64,000 nt of DNA from Erythrobacter sp. HL-111 (GTDB taxonomy: Bacteria > Pseudomonadota > Alphaproteobacteria > Sphingomonadales > Sphingomonadaceae): contig NZ_LT629743.1 in the NCBI RefSeq assembly GCF_900105095.1, positions 744,001 through 808,000 of the forward strand, given 5' to 3'. A model generated the notes under the pieces. It worked only from the letters and a program-made list of their open reading frames with translations. It did not search any database and was not told the DNA's origin. Made by a program: the position numbers and the translations under genes. Positions 11,340 through 21,038 of this stretch are shown here, in pieces. Within the stretch, counting starts at the first letter, position 1; each line of letters starts with the position of its first letter.

Positions 11340-11848
11340 ACCCCTACCTCCTGCCCGACGACATTGCCGCCCTCGCCGAGCGGGTCATCGCCGAGAACGC
11401 CGCCGCGGGGCGCACGGTCGCGCTCGCCGAAAGCTGCACCGGCGGGCTGGTCGCCGGCGCGCTGACCGAGATCGCGGGCTCCTCCGCAGTGCTCGACCGC
11501 GGCTTCGTCACCTATTCGAACGAGGCGAAGATGGAATCGCTGGGCGTCGCGCGCGACATCATCGAAACCTTCGGTGCAGTCTCGATCGCCTGCGTCTGGG
11601 CGATGGCGCAGGGCGCGCTCGAACGTTCCAATGCCGATGTCGCGGTAGCGATCAGCGGGGTCGCGGGTCCGGGTGGCGGCACGACGATCAAGCCGGTCGG
11701 CACGGTCGTCTTCGCCCGCGCCACCCGGGCCACGGAAGGCGAGCCCGAAGGCGAGCTCAAGCATTTCGACGGCGGCGACGGGCCCGGCGCGCGCGCCTCG
11801 ATCCGGCGTCAGGCGACGCTGTGCGCGCTGGAACTGCTGTTGCCGTAA
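11336..11848 (+). CDS. pncC: CinA-family nicotinamide-nucleotide amidohydrolase
   Basis: Stand-alone C-terminal CinA domain (170 aa), the PncC type that deamidates nicotinamide mononucleotide to nicotinate mononucleotide in the pyridine-nucleotide salvage cycle. Conserved features are AESCTGGLVAGALTEIAGSS with the nucleophile region, RGFVTYSNEAK, and SGVAGPGGGTTIKPVGTV. The start overlaps the upstream stop as ATGA. Its last 40 nt overlap the 3' end of the convergent ratA-like gene. The longer in-frame reading from 11192 lies within the preceding gene and was rejected. Confidence 0.93.
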   Translation: MNPYLLPDDIAALAERVIAENAAAGRTVALAESCTGGLVAGALTEIAGSSAVLDRGFVTYSNEAKMESLGVARDIIETFGAVSIACVWAMAQGALERSNADVAVAISGVAGPGGGTTIKPVGTVVFARATRATEGEPEGELKHFDGGDGPGARASIRRQATLCALELLLP

Positions 11849-12270
11849 AGCTCGTCCGCGCGGGTTTCGAAAGCGGTCACCATCTTGCGGAAGGCACGGT
11901 CGAAATACTGGCCCGCGATCCGTTCGAACAGTTTGTTCTTGAAGGTGAAATCGACCGCGAAATCGATCTCGCAGCTGTGCTCGTCGAGCGGGCGGAAGGT
12001 CCAGACATTGTCGAGGTCGGAGAGCGGCCCGTCGAGATAGATCACCTCGATCTCCTTCGGGCGGCGTTTCAGCACGCGCGAGGTGAAGCTTTCGCGGATC
12101 GCCTTGAAGCCGACCACCATGTCCGCGATCATCTCGGTCTCGCTGTCGGAACGTATGCGGGTCGCGATCACCCAGGGCAGGAATTCGTCATAGCGCTTCA
12201 CGTCGGCAACGAGGTCGAACATCTGTTCGGCGCTGTAGGGCAGCCTGCGCGTCTCGCGGATTCCGGGCAT
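11809..12270 (-). CDS. RatA/Coq10 family START-domain protein
   Basis: 153-aa protein of the polyketide-cyclase/START superfamily (COG2867), which includes mitochondrial Coq10 (ubiquinone-binding chaperone) and E. coli RatA (reported to block ribosome subunit joining). Family features are RRLPYSAEQMFDLVADVKRY, EFLPWV and VDFTFKNKLFERIAGQYFD near the C-terminus. It begins 5 nt downstream of lipA, the usual alphaproteobacterial arrangement. The downstream end overlaps the convergent pncC gene by 40 nt. Whether it acts on ubiquinone or ribosomes cannot be decided from sequence; a ubiquinone role is more plausible here. Confidence 0.9.
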   Translation of the reverse strand: MPGIRETRRLPYSAEQMFDLVADVKRYDEFLPWVIATRIRSDSETEMIADMVVGFKAIRESFTSRVLKRRPKEIEVIYLDGPLSDLDNVWTFRPLDEHSCEIDFAVDFTFKNKLFERIAGQYFDRAFRKMVTAFETRADELYGNSSSSAHSVA

Positions 12271-12275
12271 GGAGG

Positions 12276-13232
12276 TCAGGCCTTTTCCCGCGCGGCCTGC
12301 TTGGCAAGGCGCTCCTCGCGCGCGGCGCGCATCCTCGCGAAATCGTCACCCGCATGGTAGCTCGAACGGGTCAGCGGGCTCGATGCGACCTGGAGGAAGC
12401 CCTTGGCCCGCGCGATCGCGCCATAGGCGTCGAACGCCTTGGGGGTGACGAACTCCTCCACCTTGGCGTGCCTGGGCGTGGGCTGGAGATACTGGCCCAT
12501 GGTGATGAAATCGACCTCGGCCGAACGCATGTCGTCCATCACCTGGTGCACCTCGAGCCGTTCCTCGCCGAGCCCGAGCATGATGCCCGACTTGGTGAAG
12601 ATCATGGGGTCGTGCGCCTTCACCTCCTCCAGCAAGCGCAGGGAGGCGTAATAGCGTGCGCCCGGGCGGATCGTCGGGTAGAGCCGCGGGACGGTTTCGA
12701 GGTTGTGGTTGTAGACGTCGGGACCCGCTTCGCAGATCATCTCGACCGCGCGGCGCATCTTGCCGCGGAAATCGGGGGTGAGGATCTCGATCGTGGTGCC
12801 CGGCGTGGTGCGGCGCAGGGCCTCGATCACCTTGACGAACTGCATCGCGCCGCCATCGGGCAGGTCGTCCCGGTCGACGCTGGTGATTACGATGTGTTCG
12901 AGCCCCATCTTGGCCGCGGCGATCGCGGTGTTCTCGGGCTCCATCGGGTCGACCTTGCGCGGCATCCCGGTCTTGACGTTGCAGAAGGCGCAGGCGCGCG
13001 TGCAGACGTCGCCGAGGATCATGACGGTCGCGTGCTTCTTGGTCCAGCACTCGCCGATATTGGGGCAGGCCGCCTCTTCGCACACGGTGTTGAGGTTGAG
13101 CTCGCGCATGAGCCGACGGGTCTCGTGATAGCCTTCGCCCGCGGGCGCACGGACGCGGATCCAGTCGGGCTTGCGCTGGCGGGCCGGGCGCGGCTGATCG
13201 TGCGGCTGCGGCGTGTTCGCGAGATCGTTCAT
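12276..13232 (-). CDS. lipA: Lipoyl synthase
   Basis: Radical-SAM enzyme inserting two sulfurs into protein-bound octanoyl groups, supplying lipoate for pyruvate and 2-oxoglutarate dehydrogenases. The 318-aa protein shows the auxiliary cluster motif [13 protein letters not shown] and the radical-SAM motif [30 protein letters not shown] and the C-terminal [14 protein letters not shown] with the conserved serine ligand follow. A short Pro/Arg-rich N-terminal extension is present. It heads a two-gene operon with the ratA-like gene. A lipoylated E1-beta of pyruvate dehydrogenase is encoded about 13 kb away. Confidence 0.98.
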   Translation of the reverse strand: MNDLANTPQPHDQPRPARQRKPDWIRVRAPAGEGYHETRRLMRELNLNTVCEEAACPNIGECWTKKHATVMILGDVCTRACAFCNVKTGMPRKVDPMEPENTAIAAAKMGLEHIVITSVDRDDLPDGGAMQFVKVIEALRRTTPGTTIEILTPDFRGKMRRAVEMICEAGPDVYNHNLETVPRLYPTIRPGARYYASLRLLEEVKAHDPMIFTKSGIMLGLGEERLEVHQVMDDMRSAEVDFITMGQYLQPTPRHAKVEEFVTPKAFDAYGAIARAKGFLQVASSPLTRSSYHAGDDFARMRAAREERLAKQAAREKA

Positions 13233-13521
13233 GCGCGCTACTTAAGACCCGTTCACCCTGCCCGCAACCGCGCTGATCTCCTCCTTTGTGAGGGGCGCGC
13301 GGAATTCTTCGCAAAACCCGCTGCGCCGCGCGCAACGCCTGCCTTGGCCGGCCCCCGCGCCCGGCGCCGCCCTTGCGAGAGGACGAACCGGGTGCCCGAA
13401 TTCGCCGCGATGCCCGGGGCCTCCACTCGCTCGACAAGGCGAGCGGCGCGTTCGGGGCGACCGGACAGTCAAGATCGCGATTGGACTTGCCGCGAACGAG
13501 CCGCTCGCCCAAATGGGCGCA

Positions 13522-14292
13522 ATGTCACAACCCTTCTCCAACAACATCGCCCTGCTCATCGACGCGGACAACGCCAGCCATGCCGCGATCGACCCGGTTC
13601 TCACCGTCCTTGCCGAACTCGGCCAGGTCAACATCCGCCGCGCCTACGGCAACTGGCGCAAGACCAGCCTCAAGGGGTGGATCGACAAGATGCACCGCTA
13701 TGGCATCGACCCGCAGCAGCAGTTCGACCTGACCAAGGGCAAGAACGCGACCGACATGAAGATGACGATCGACGCGCTCGACCTGCTTTACGGCGGACGC
13801 GTCCACGGGTTCGGCATCATGAGCTCGGACAGCGATTTCATGCCGCTCGCGATGCGTATCCGGCAGGACGGCCTGCCGGTCTATGGCTTCGGCGGGGCCA
13901 AGACGCCCGAAGCCTTCCGCGAGGCCTGCACCCGCTTCATCGACGTCACCGCCCTGCTGCGCGCCGACAAGGCGGACAGGGCCGCGCCCCGGCGCGGCGG
14001 AGGCAGGGCGGCGCCGGGCAACGGCGCGGGCTCGAGCGTGGAAAAGGACGCCGCCTCGGGCGGGATCGACGAAGGACTGCTGAACCTGCTGGTCGATGCC
14101 TACAACGCATCGAAGCGCGACGAAAACGGCTATGCCAAGCTCTCCGAAGTCGGCCAGCGCGCGGGCAACCGGTCGAGCTTCGACACCCGCAATTATGGCT
14201 TCGCGCGGCTTTACGACATGCTCGATGCAGTCCCGAACTTCGCGCTCGAACGGCGCGAAGGTGGCGAGATCTGGGTCAAGCGCCTGCGCTGA
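13522..14292 (+). CDS. NYN-domain protein with C-terminal LOTUS (OST-HTH) domain
   Basis: Predicted RNA-processing protein. Residues about 8-145 form a NYN (PIN-like) nuclease domain: LLIDADNAS, KGKNATDMKMTIDALDLL and SSDSDFMPLAMRIRQDG supply the acidic residues typical of the active site. After a basic Arg/Gly/Ala linker (about 150-180), residues about 183-256 form an OST-HTH/LOTUS winged helix that binds RNA. The family is widespread in bacteria (COG1432-type) and resembles the nuclease-LOTUS pairing of animal MARF1. ATG 13522 yields 256 aa; an ATG three codons upstream (13513) is possible. It stands alone, divergent from lipA. Catalytic activity is inferred. Confidence 0.9.
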   Translation: MSQPFSNNIALLIDADNASHAAIDPVLTVLAELGQVNIRRAYGNWRKTSLKGWIDKMHRYGIDPQQQFDLTKGKNATDMKMTIDALDLLYGGRVHGFGIMSSDSDFMPLAMRIRQDGLPVYGFGGAKTPEAFREACTRFIDVTALLRADKADRAAPRRGGGRAAPGNGAGSSVEKDAASGGIDEGLLNLLVDAYNASKRDENGYAKLSEVGQRAGNRSSFDTRNYGFARLYDMLDAVPNFALERREGGEIWVKRLR

Positions 14293-14309
14293 TCGCAGGG
14301 CATTGGGCG

Positions 14310-14347
14310 AAAAAAGGGCGCCCGGAGCAGTGCTCCCGGCGCCCTTC
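14310..14347. terminator. Bidirectional intrinsic terminator
   Basis: A GC-rich inverted repeat (AAGGGCGCCCGGAGCA / TGCTCCCGGCGCCCTT) with a short loop lies between the convergent NYN-LOTUS and TPR genes. The plus-strand A tract at 14310-14315 becomes a T tract after the hairpin on the minus strand, giving a classic intrinsic terminator for the TPR gene. The same stem can serve the plus-strand gene. Confidence 0.8.
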
Positions 14348-14370
14348 CCTTGTATCGGGGTGAGGGCCGG

Positions 14371-15705
14371 TCAGCCGCCGGTCATCCCGGTGGCTGCGGC
14401 CGGCTGCGTCCCGCCCTGTTCGGCATTGGCATAGGCCGTCCACAGCTTGGCGATCGGGGCGCGATCGCCGTCGACCTGGCCGAGCAGTTCGACCGCCTCG
14501 TCGTACTTGCCGAGTTCGATCTTGGCGATCGCGAGCCGCAGCCGCGCCTCGTTCTGTTCGACGCCGGGCATTCCGAGCGCCTTTTCGTAGAAGGTTTCCG
14601 CCTTCACGAAATCGTCGTAGCTCAGGAAGGCATCGGCCGCGCCCGACACGACCCTGAGCGCGGCGCCATCGGCCATCGCGTCGCTCTCGAGCGCGGGCAG
14701 GTCTTCCCGGTCGCTGTCGATCCGACCCTTGGCAAGGTCGAGCGCTTCGGAAAGGAAGAGGTTGTCCTGGCTGACCACGCCCGACGCATAGCCTTCCTCG
14801 ATCACGTCGCGCACTTCCTTGGGCAGGCGGCGCGCATCCGCCGACTCGACGTAGTATTCGTAGTCCGACGCATCGTCCATCGCATCGACCCGCCGGCTGA
14901 GCCGCAGGAGATCGAGGATTTCGCCGCCTTCGAAGGTGTTGAGGTTGCGCGTCAGGTTGATCGCGTCGCGCCAGTTGGTCGTGCTGGGGTAATCGCCGAT
15001 CCAGTCGATCGTGATGTCGTAGAGATCGGGCACGACTTCGTTTTCATAGGCGACGGTGATCCCGCGGCGATACCACTGTTCGGGCACCTCCTCGCCCGCC
15101 GACTGGCGATCGGAGATGGCGCTGGCGAGATAGTTGAGCCCCTGCCGCACGTCGCCGGCCGAGAAATAGTTCTCCGCCATCGCGATCTGCAGGTCCGGAC
15201 GACCGATCGTCTCGGTGGTGAAATTGTTGTCGATCGCCGCCTGGAGGTAGCCGCGCGCCTTTTCGTACTGCTCCATGCCGTTGGCGAGCTGGTAGGCGAT
15301 GAAATTGAACCGGCCGAGCTGGTCGGGCGGAACCCTGCCGCCTTCGAGCATCATTTCCATGCCGGTGAGCTGGAGCCTTTCGTCCTTGAGCTTGGCGCCT
15401 GCGTTGAAGGCGACGTTGCCGGTGTAGAACTTCTCGTCGTTCGACTGCGCCAGCGGGATCAGTTGCTCGATCTGCGGGCGCAGCGCGGCCACGTCGGTGC
15501 CTTCCGCGTTCATCGCTTCCTGCACCGGCAGGAACGCCTCGCGGAACTCCTCGGAAAGCTCGGGCGCCGCTTCCTCTTGCTTCTTCTTGCGCTGGGCGTG
15601 CGCCTCGGTCGGCATCACGGCGGTCGCGACGACGGCGGTGCCGGTGGCGAGCGCGATGGCAAGGGCAAGGCCGGAAAACGGCTTGCGGGGCTGGCGGGTG
15701 GTCAT
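14371..15705 (-). CDS. Exported TPR-type repeat protein, function unknown
   Basis: 444-aa protein with an N-terminal signal peptide (hydrophobic core LALAIALATGTAVVATAV, predicted cleavage after AHA near residue 37) and a short Lys/Gln-rich segment. The rest consists of helical repeats resembling tetratricopeptide repeats, clearest around residues 115-200 and at the C-terminus (DFVKAETFYEKALGMPG and KIELGKYDEAVELLGQ). TPR proteins serve as protein-protein scaffolds; here the site is the periplasm. Similar proteins are common in sphingomonads without an assigned role. GGAGGA precedes the ATG. It is monocistronic, with a strong terminator after it, and divergent from gyrA. Confidence 0.8.
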   Translation of the reverse strand: MTTRQPRKPFSGLALAIALATGTAVVATAVMPTEAHAQRKKKQEEAAPELSEEFREAFLPVQEAMNAEGTDVAALRPQIEQLIPLAQSNDEKFYTGNVAFNAGAKLKDERLQLTGMEMMLEGGRVPPDQLGRFNFIAYQLANGMEQYEKARGYLQAAIDNNFTTETIGRPDLQIAMAENYFSAGDVRQGLNYLASAISDRQSAGEEVPEQWYRRGITVAYENEVVPDLYDITIDWIGDYPSTTNWRDAINLTRNLNTFEGGEILDLLRLSRRVDAMDDASDYEYYVESADARRLPKEVRDVIEEGYASGVVSQDNLFLSEALDLAKGRIDSDREDLPALESDAMADGAALRVVSGAADAFLSYDDFVKAETFYEKALGMPGVEQNEARLRLAIAKIELGKYDEAVELLGQVDGDRAPIAKLWTAYANAEQGGTQPAAATGMTGG

Positions 15706-16056
15706 GCGGATATCCTCCTCGAGGGGTTTTCGCGCGCTCTTGCAGGCGCAGTGTGTTTTTCTGCCGCGCCTTTGCTACGGGCGCGAGGGGTTTGCAATTG
15801 CGTCTAGGCCAATCGGTCTGAACGCGCTTTGAATGCCGATCTCGCGGCCGGATTCAACCCCCTTGTTCAACAGGAGGCGCGCTTTCGGCGAAAGGCGATG
15901 AACGGCGGCTGACAAGCCCGGCGCTTCCCGGGAAATGTGGAAAAAGAACGCGATGTTCCCGTCCCGTTCGTGCGGACGAGTGGCGCATCGGGGGTCGAGG
16001 GCCTACATTGCAGATCGCGCAAACGCATCAGAACACAATCGAAACGGCACCAGGCC
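15706..16056. other. Divergent intergenic region between TPR gene and gyrA
   Basis: 351 bp without a convincing gene. It holds the leader of the TPR gene (minus) and the gyrA promoter region (plus). A reading frame continues from gyrA upstream to ATG 15937, but its residues do not resemble GyrA. A GTTC-N7-GTTC direct repeat occurs at 15955-15969. No hairpin with a T tract is visible. Confidence 0.6.
15955..15969 (+). promoter_or_regulatory. GTTC-N7-GTTC element upstream of gyrA
   Basis: Perfect match to the alphaproteobacterial LexA-box core, about 90 nt before the gyrA start. A second half-site-like GAAC lies 5 nt before it (15946-15949). One or two such 8-base matches are expected by chance in a window this size, so LexA control of gyrA is only a possibility. 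Confidence 0.25.
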
Positions 16057-18912
16057 TTGAGCGACGATACCGACATTCTCGATTCCCCCGCCCCTTCCGG
16101 CGAATATGACCGCATCGACATCGTCGATGAAATGAAGACGAGCTATCTCGATTACGCGATGAGCGTGATCGTCAGCCGGGCGCTGCCGGACGTGCGCGAC
16201 GGGCTGAAGCCGGTGCATCGGCGGATCCTCTACGCGAGCCAGGAAGGCGGCTTCGTCGCCGGGCGGCCCTATCGCAAGAGCGCCAAGATCGTCGGCGACG
16301 TGATGGGCAACTACCACCCGCACGGCGATGCGGCGATCTACGACGCGCTCGCGCGGATGACGCAGGACTGGTCGATGCGCGTGCCGCTGATCGACGGCCA
16401 GGGCAATTTCGGATCGATGGACCCCGATCCGCCCGCCTCGATGCGCTACACCGAGGCGCGGCTGGCGCGCGTGGCGAACACGCTGCTCGACGATCTCGAC
16501 AAGGACACGGTCGATTTCCAGGACAATTACGACGGTTCGACCCGCGAACCGCAGGTCCTCCCGGCGCGCTTTCCCAACCTGCTGGTCAACGGCGCGGGCG
16601 GGATCGCGGTCGGTATGGCAACGAACGTCCCGCCGCACAATCTGGGCGAGGTGATCGACGGTTGCCTCGCCTTCATCGAGAACCCGGCGATAACGTCGGA
16701 AGAGCTGACCGAATACATCCCCGGCCCCGATTTCCCGACTGCTCCTCTGATCCTCGGCACCAGCGGGGCCAAGGCGGCCTACACCACCGGGCGCGGCTCG
16801 ATCCTGATGCGCTGCCGCCACGAGATCGAGGAGAAGCGCGGCGAGAAGCGCGCGATCGTGCTCACCTCGATCCCCTACCAGGTCGGCAAGTCGAACCTCG
16901 TCGAAAAGATCGCCGAGGCGGCCAAGGATCCCGACAAGGACCGCCGGATCGAAGGCATTTCGGACATCCGCGACGAAAGCTCGCGCGAGGGGATGCGCGT
17001 GGTGATCGAGCTGAAGCGCGACGCCTCGCCCGAAGTGGTGCTCAACCAGATCTGGCGGCGCACCCCGGCGCAATCCTCCTTCCCCGCGAACATGCTCGCG
17101 ATCCGCGGCGGACGGCCCGAAACGCTCACCCTGCGCGACATCGTGCAGAGCTTCATCGCCTTCCGCGAAGAGGTCATCACCCGCCGCACCAAGTTCGAAC
17201 TGAACAAGGCGCGCGAGCGGGCGCATGTCTTGCTCGGCCTCGTGGTGGCGGTGTCCAATCTCGACGAAGTGGTGGCGATGATCCGCAGCGCCGCCAACCC
17301 GTCCGCGGCGCGCGCCAGGCTGCTCGCCAAGGAATGGCCGATCGGCGACATCGCGCAGTACATCCGCCTGGTCGAGGCGATCGAACCGACTGCCGACGAG
17401 GCAGGCGGGACCTATCGCCTGTCCGAACGGCAGGTGAAGGCGATCCTCGACCTGCGCCTCCACCGCCTGACCGCGCTGGGACGCGACGAGATCGGCGACG
17501 AGCTCAAGGAACTCGCCGACAAGATCGAGGAACTGCTCGCCATCCTCGCCGACCGCGCGAAGCTTTACCGGGTGATGCGCGAGGAGCTGGAAGAGATCCG
17601 CGCGACCTATGCCACCCCGCGCGTCTCCGAAATCGCGCCCGCATGGGACGGGCTCGATGACGAGGACCTGATCGAACGCGACGACATGGTCGTCACCGTC
17701 ACCCTCGGCGGCTACATCAAGCGCACCGCGCTTTCGACCTTCCGCGCGCAGGCCCGCGGCGGCAAGGGTCGCGCGGGCATGGCGACCAAGGACGAGGACG
17801 CGGTGGTCGAACTCTTCGTCACCTCGACCCACAACCCGGTGCTGTTCTTCACCAACACGGGCCGCGTCTATCGCCTCAAGGTCTGGAAGCTGCCCGAAGG
17901 CGGCCCCTCGACCCGCGGGCGGCCGATGGTCAACCTGCTCCCGCTCGCCGATGACGAGCGCGTGACCAACGTCCTCCCCCTGCCCGAGGACGAGACGGAA
18001 TGGGACCGGCTCGGCATCGTCTTCGCGACCGAACAGGGCATGGTGCGGCGCAATTCGATGGACGCCTTCACCAATGTGCCCACCAACGGGAAATACGCGA
18101 TGGGCTTCGTCGAGGGATCGGGCGACCGGCTGATCGGCGTGCGGCTGGTCGGCGAAACCCAGGAGATCTTCCTCGCCAGCGACGCGGGCAAGGCGATCCG
18201 TTTCGCCGCGACCGACGCGCGCGAAACCAAGAGCCGCACCGGGATCGGCGTGCGCGGCATGGCGCTGAAGGAGGATGCCAAGGTCGTCAGCCTCGCCGTG
18301 CTCGACCGGCTCGAAGCCGACATGGAAACGCGCGAAGCCTACCTGCGCGCGGCGCCGTGGAAGAACAACGACGCCGAGCCGACCCTGCCCGCGGAACAGA
18401 TGGAGGCGATGGCGAGCCGCGAGGAATTCATCCTCACCATCACCGCCAACGGCTACGGCAAGATTTCCTCGGGATACGAATACCGCACGATCGGGCGCGG
18501 CGGGCAGGGGATCGCCAATATCGGCACGCCGGAAAGCAATCCCGAACGCAATGGCCCGGTGGTGGCGAGCTTCCCCGTGCGGCACGGCTCGCAGCTGATG
18601 CTCGTGACCGACCAGGCGAAGCTCATCCGGATGCCGATCCACTTCCGCCACCTGATCGAAGGCGGATTCGAACCGCCGCAGAAAGGCTTTGCCATCTACG
18701 GGCGCGGTTCGTCCGGCATCCGCATCTTCGACGTCGCCAGAGGCGAGCACATCGTCGGCGCCGCGCTGATCGACGAGACCGAGGAGCCGGAAAACGAGGC
18801 GGAAGAGGCGGTGGTCGAGGAAATGGTCGAACGGCGCGGCGGCGGCGACCAGACCTCGCCCGAGACGCCGCCCCATTCCGACCGCGACATCGACGGCGAA
18901 CCGGGCGGCTAG
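16057..18912 (+). CDS. gyrA: DNA gyrase subunit A
   Basis: Breakage-reunion subunit of the type II topoisomerase that introduces negative supercoils. The 951-aa protein starts at TTG 16057 ([10 protein letters not shown]), where sphingomonad GyrA proteins begin; the in-frame extension to 15937 was rejected. The winged-helix domain includes [14 protein letters not shown] and GQGNFGSMD, with catalytic Tyr131 in [10 protein letters not shown]. The C-terminal pinwheel carries the GyrA-box variant [10 protein letters not shown] and several repeated blades. The quinolone-determining position equivalent to E. coli Ser83 is Ala92, while Asp87 is kept (Asp96). The C-terminus ends in an acidic tail. 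It lies alone and converges on a lysoplasmalogenase gene 9 nt downstream. Confidence 0.97.
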   Translation: MSDDTDILDSPAPSGEYDRIDIVDEMKTSYLDYAMSVIVSRALPDVRDGLKPVHRRILYASQEGGFVAGRPYRKSAKIVGDVMGNYHPHGDAAIYDALARMTQDWSMRVPLIDGQGNFGSMDPDPPASMRYTEARLARVANTLLDDLDKDTVDFQDNYDGSTREPQVLPARFPNLLVNGAGGIAVGMATNVPPHNLGEVIDGCLAFIENPAITSEELTEYIPGPDFPTAPLILGTSGAKAAYTTGRGSILMRCRHEIEEKRGEKRAIVLTSIPYQVGKSNLVEKIAEAAKDPDKDRRIEGISDIRDESSREGMRVVIELKRDASPEVVLNQIWRRTPAQSSFPANMLAIRGGRPETLTLRDIVQSFIAFREEVITRRTKFELNKARERAHVLLGLVVAVSNLDEVVAMIRSAANPSAARARLLAKEWPIGDIAQYIRLVEAIEPTADEAGGTYRLSERQVKAILDLRLHRLTALGRDEIGDELKELADKIEELLAILADRAKLYRVMREELEEIRATYATPRVSEIAPAWDGLDDEDLIERDDMVVTVTLGGYIKRTALSTFRAQARGGKGRAGMATKDEDAVVELFVTSTHNPVLFFTNTGRVYRLKVWKLPEGGPSTRGRPMVNLLPLADDERVTNVLPLPEDETEWDRLGIVFATEQGMVRRNSMDAFTNVPTNGKYAMGFVEGSGDRLIGVRLVGETQEIFLASDAGKAIRFAATDARETKSRTGIGVRGMALKEDAKVVSLAVLDRLEADMETREAYLRAAPWKNNDAEPTLPAEQMEAMASREEFILTITANGYGKISSGYEYRTIGRGGQGIANIGTPESNPERNGPVVASFPVRHGSQLMLVTDQAKLIRMPIHFRHLIEGGFEPPQKGFAIYGRGSSGIRIFDVARGEHIVGAALIDETEEPENEAEEAVVEEMVERRGGGDQTSPETPPHSDRDIDGEPGG

Positions 18913-18921
18913 ACCCGATCG

Positions 18922-19572
18922 TCAGCTTTCGTGATCGGCGCGCAGGGTCTGCACCACACCGGTCGCGATCATCACCTGGCCGGCATAGTAGAGCGGCCAG
19001 ACGAGCAGGTCGGGCAGCGGGGCGAGGTTCATCGGGCCGAAACGGGTGAACAGCAGCCAGTCGCTGACAACGAACAGCACCGCGCCGAGCCCCACCCGGT
19101 AGCGCGGGAAACGGCTCAGCCACGCCCCCGCCGCCATCGCGCCGAGCACCGCGCCATAGGCGGCGATGTCGAGCCGCCCGCTCGCCAGCCACGAGATCAG
19201 CGGGCCGGCGACCGCGAGCGTCCCGGCAAGCAGGCGCTGGCTCGTTGTCGGGCTTTCGCGCAGATTGCGGGCATAGAGCAGGATCGCGGCCAGGTGGGAC
19301 AGGATGAAAAGCGCGCCGCCCGCCTCGAAGGACAGCTCGATCGCCATGTCCCCCGCCGCCGACAGGGCGAGCGCGAGGACGAGGATCGCCCCGTCGGCGC
19401 GGCGGGTGCGGCGCATCGCGTAGGCTGCAAGCAGGCCCACCCCCGCGCCCTTGAGCAGGATGCCCCAGATCCCTTCGCCGATCGGGTTGTTCCAGAGGAA
19501 ATAATAGGCGCAGGCCGCGACCACGCTCGCCAGCAGCCAGGGCCGGTGATCGGCCAGCGCGCGTTTCGCCAT
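18922..19572 (-). CDS. Lysoplasmalogenase (YhhN/TMEM86 family)
   Basis: 216-aa integral membrane protein with about seven or eight hydrophobic helices. The YhhN family includes human TMEM86B, which hydrolyses the vinyl-ether bond of lysoplasmalogens. Family-like segments are LSAAGDMAIEL near the middle and LFVVSDWLLFTRFG near the end, whose aspartates are the conserved polar residues within membrane helices. ATG 19572 has AAGGGG upstream; the longer reading from 19641 is a Pro/Arg-rich extension and was rejected. The physiological substrate in a bacterium is uncertain. It ends 9 nt from the convergent gyrA stop and is divergent from trmFO. Confidence 0.88.
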   Translation of the reverse strand: MAKRALADHRPWLLASVVAACAYYFLWNNPIGEGIWGILLKGAGVGLLAAYAMRRTRRADGAILVLALALSAAGDMAIELSFEAGGALFILSHLAAILLYARNLRESPTTSQRLLAGTLAVAGPLISWLASGRLDIAAYGAVLGAMAAGAWLSRFPRYRVGLGAVLFVVSDWLLFTRFGPMNLAPLPDLLVWPLYYAGQVMIATGVVQTLRADHES

Positions 19573-19655
19573 CGTCCCCTTGACTCCTCCCCTCGCCTCC
19601 CTCGCCCGACCGGGAGGGCTTGCGGGCGCGCTAGCACGCAATTACCTCGCGTTCC

Positions 19656-21035
19656 ATGACCCACAGGACCTACGACGTGCACATCATCGGCGGCGGGCTC
19701 GCCGGGAGCGAGGCGGCCTGGCAGCTCGCCCGGCGCGGGGTGCGCGTGCGCCTGTCCGAAATGCGCGGGAGCGGGGACACGACCCCGGCGCACCAGACCG
19801 ACGGGCTGGCGGAACTCGTCTGTTCGAACAGCTTCCGTTCGGACAATGACGAGACGAACGCGGTGGGCCTGCTCCACCACGAGATGCGGGCGCTCGCTTC
19901 GATCGTCATGCGAGCAGGCGAAAAGGCGCGCGTGCCCGCCGGGAGCGCGATGGCGGTCGATCGCGACCTGTTCTCGGCAGAGGTGCACCGCGCGCTCGAA
20001 GACCATCCGAACGTGACCATCGTGCGCGAACGGATCGACATCCTGCCCGAAACGGGCCTTGCTATCGTCGCGACCGGGCCGCTCACCGCCGCCGGCCTGG
20101 CCGGCAGCATCGTCGCGGCGACCGGGGAGGAACGGCTCGCCTTCTTCGATGCGATCGCGCCGATCGTCTATCGCGACAGCATCGACATGACGAAGGCGTG
20201 GATCCAGTCGCGCTGGAACAAGACCACGTCCGCCTCGAACGAGGACGGCGACTACATCAACTGCCCGATGACGAAGGAGCAGTATCTCGCCTTCCACAAG
20301 GGCCTGATCGAGGGCGAGAAAAGCGAATTCAAGGAGTGGGAGAAGGACACGCCCTATTTTGACGGCTGCATGCCGATCGAGGTCATGGCCGAGCGCGGGG
20401 TCGACACGCTGCGCTATGGCCCGATGAAGGGCGTGGGGCTCGACAATCCCTACGACACGACGCCCGAATTCCCGCAGGGGCGCTGGCCCTATGCGGTGGT
20501 GCAGCTGCGCCAGGACAACAAGCTCGGCACGCTGTGGAACATGGTCGGCTTCCAGACCAAGCTCAAATACGGCGCGCAGGTCGAACTGTTCCGCACCATT
20601 CCGGGGCTCGAGAACGCGGAATTCGCGCGTCTCGGCGGCCTCCACCGCAACACCTTCCTCAATTCGCCGCAGGTGCTCGACCGCCAGCTGCGGCTGCGCG
20701 CGGCCCCGCACATCCGTTTCGCCGGGCAGGTCACGGGCTGCGAAGGCTATGTCGAGAGCGCGGCCATCGGGCTTGTCGCCGGGATAATGGCCGCGGCCGA
20801 GCTGGCGGGACGGGAATGGATCCCGCTGCCCGCGACGACCGCGATGGGGGCGCTGCTGAGCCACATCACCGGCGACGCGGAGGCATCGACCTTCCAGCCG
20901 ATGAACGTCAATTTCGGGCTGTTCCCGCCGCTCCACGAGGTCAGGAAGAAGGCGCGCAAGCAGGCCTATACCGAAAGGGCCAAGGCCGACCTCGCCCGCT
21001 GGATCGCCGAAACGCGCGAGGTCGTCCCGGCCTGA
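19656..21035 (+). CDS. trmFO: Methylenetetrahydrofolate-tRNA-(uracil-54-C5)-methyltransferase TrmFO
   Basis: FAD- and folate-dependent enzyme that makes ribothymidine at tRNA position 54, replacing the SAM-dependent TrmA. The 459-aa protein shows the dinucleotide-binding motif [21 protein letters not shown] and [19 protein letters not shown] with the catalytic-region cysteine. [31 protein letters not shown] and [13 protein letters not shown] near the C-terminus complete the family pattern. It is divergent from the lysoplasmalogenase gene and its stop lies 3 nt from the stop of the convergent EF-hand gene. Confidence 0.98.
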   Translation: MTHRTYDVHIIGGGLAGSEAAWQLARRGVRVRLSEMRGSGDTTPAHQTDGLAELVCSNSFRSDNDETNAVGLLHHEMRALASIVMRAGEKARVPAGSAMAVDRDLFSAEVHRALEDHPNVTIVRERIDILPETGLAIVATGPLTAAGLAGSIVAATGEERLAFFDAIAPIVYRDSIDMTKAWIQSRWNKTTSASNEDGDYINCPMTKEQYLAFHKGLIEGEKSEFKEWEKDTPYFDGCMPIEVMAERGVDTLRYGPMKGVGLDNPYDTTPEFPQGRWPYAVVQLRQDNKLGTLWNMVGFQTKLKYGAQVELFRTIPGLENAEFARLGGLHRNTFLNSPQVLDRQLRLRAAPHIRFAGQVTGCEGYVESAAIGLVAGIMAAAELAGREWIPLPATTAMGALLSHITGDAEASTFQPMNVNFGLFPPLHEVRKKARKQAYTERAKADLARWIAETREVVPA

Positions 21036-21038
21036 GCC

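Noticed and set aside
13428..13446. Small hairpin CGCTCG/CGAGCG between lipA and the NYN gene as a regulator
   Set aside because: A 6-bp stem of this composition is expected by chance in GC-rich DNA and no riboswitch consensus surrounds it.
15937..16056. N-terminal extension of gyrA from ATG 15937
   Set aside because: The 40 added residues are basic, do not resemble GyrA and cover the promoter region; TTG 16057 matches the family start.
16003..18876. 957-codon minus-strand open frame opposite gyrA
   Set aside because: GC-rich shadow of gyrA: low-complexity His/Arg/Asp-rich translation, no motif, complete overlap with a certain gene. The same reasoning removes the long antisense frames at 25318-27999 and 29379-32003.
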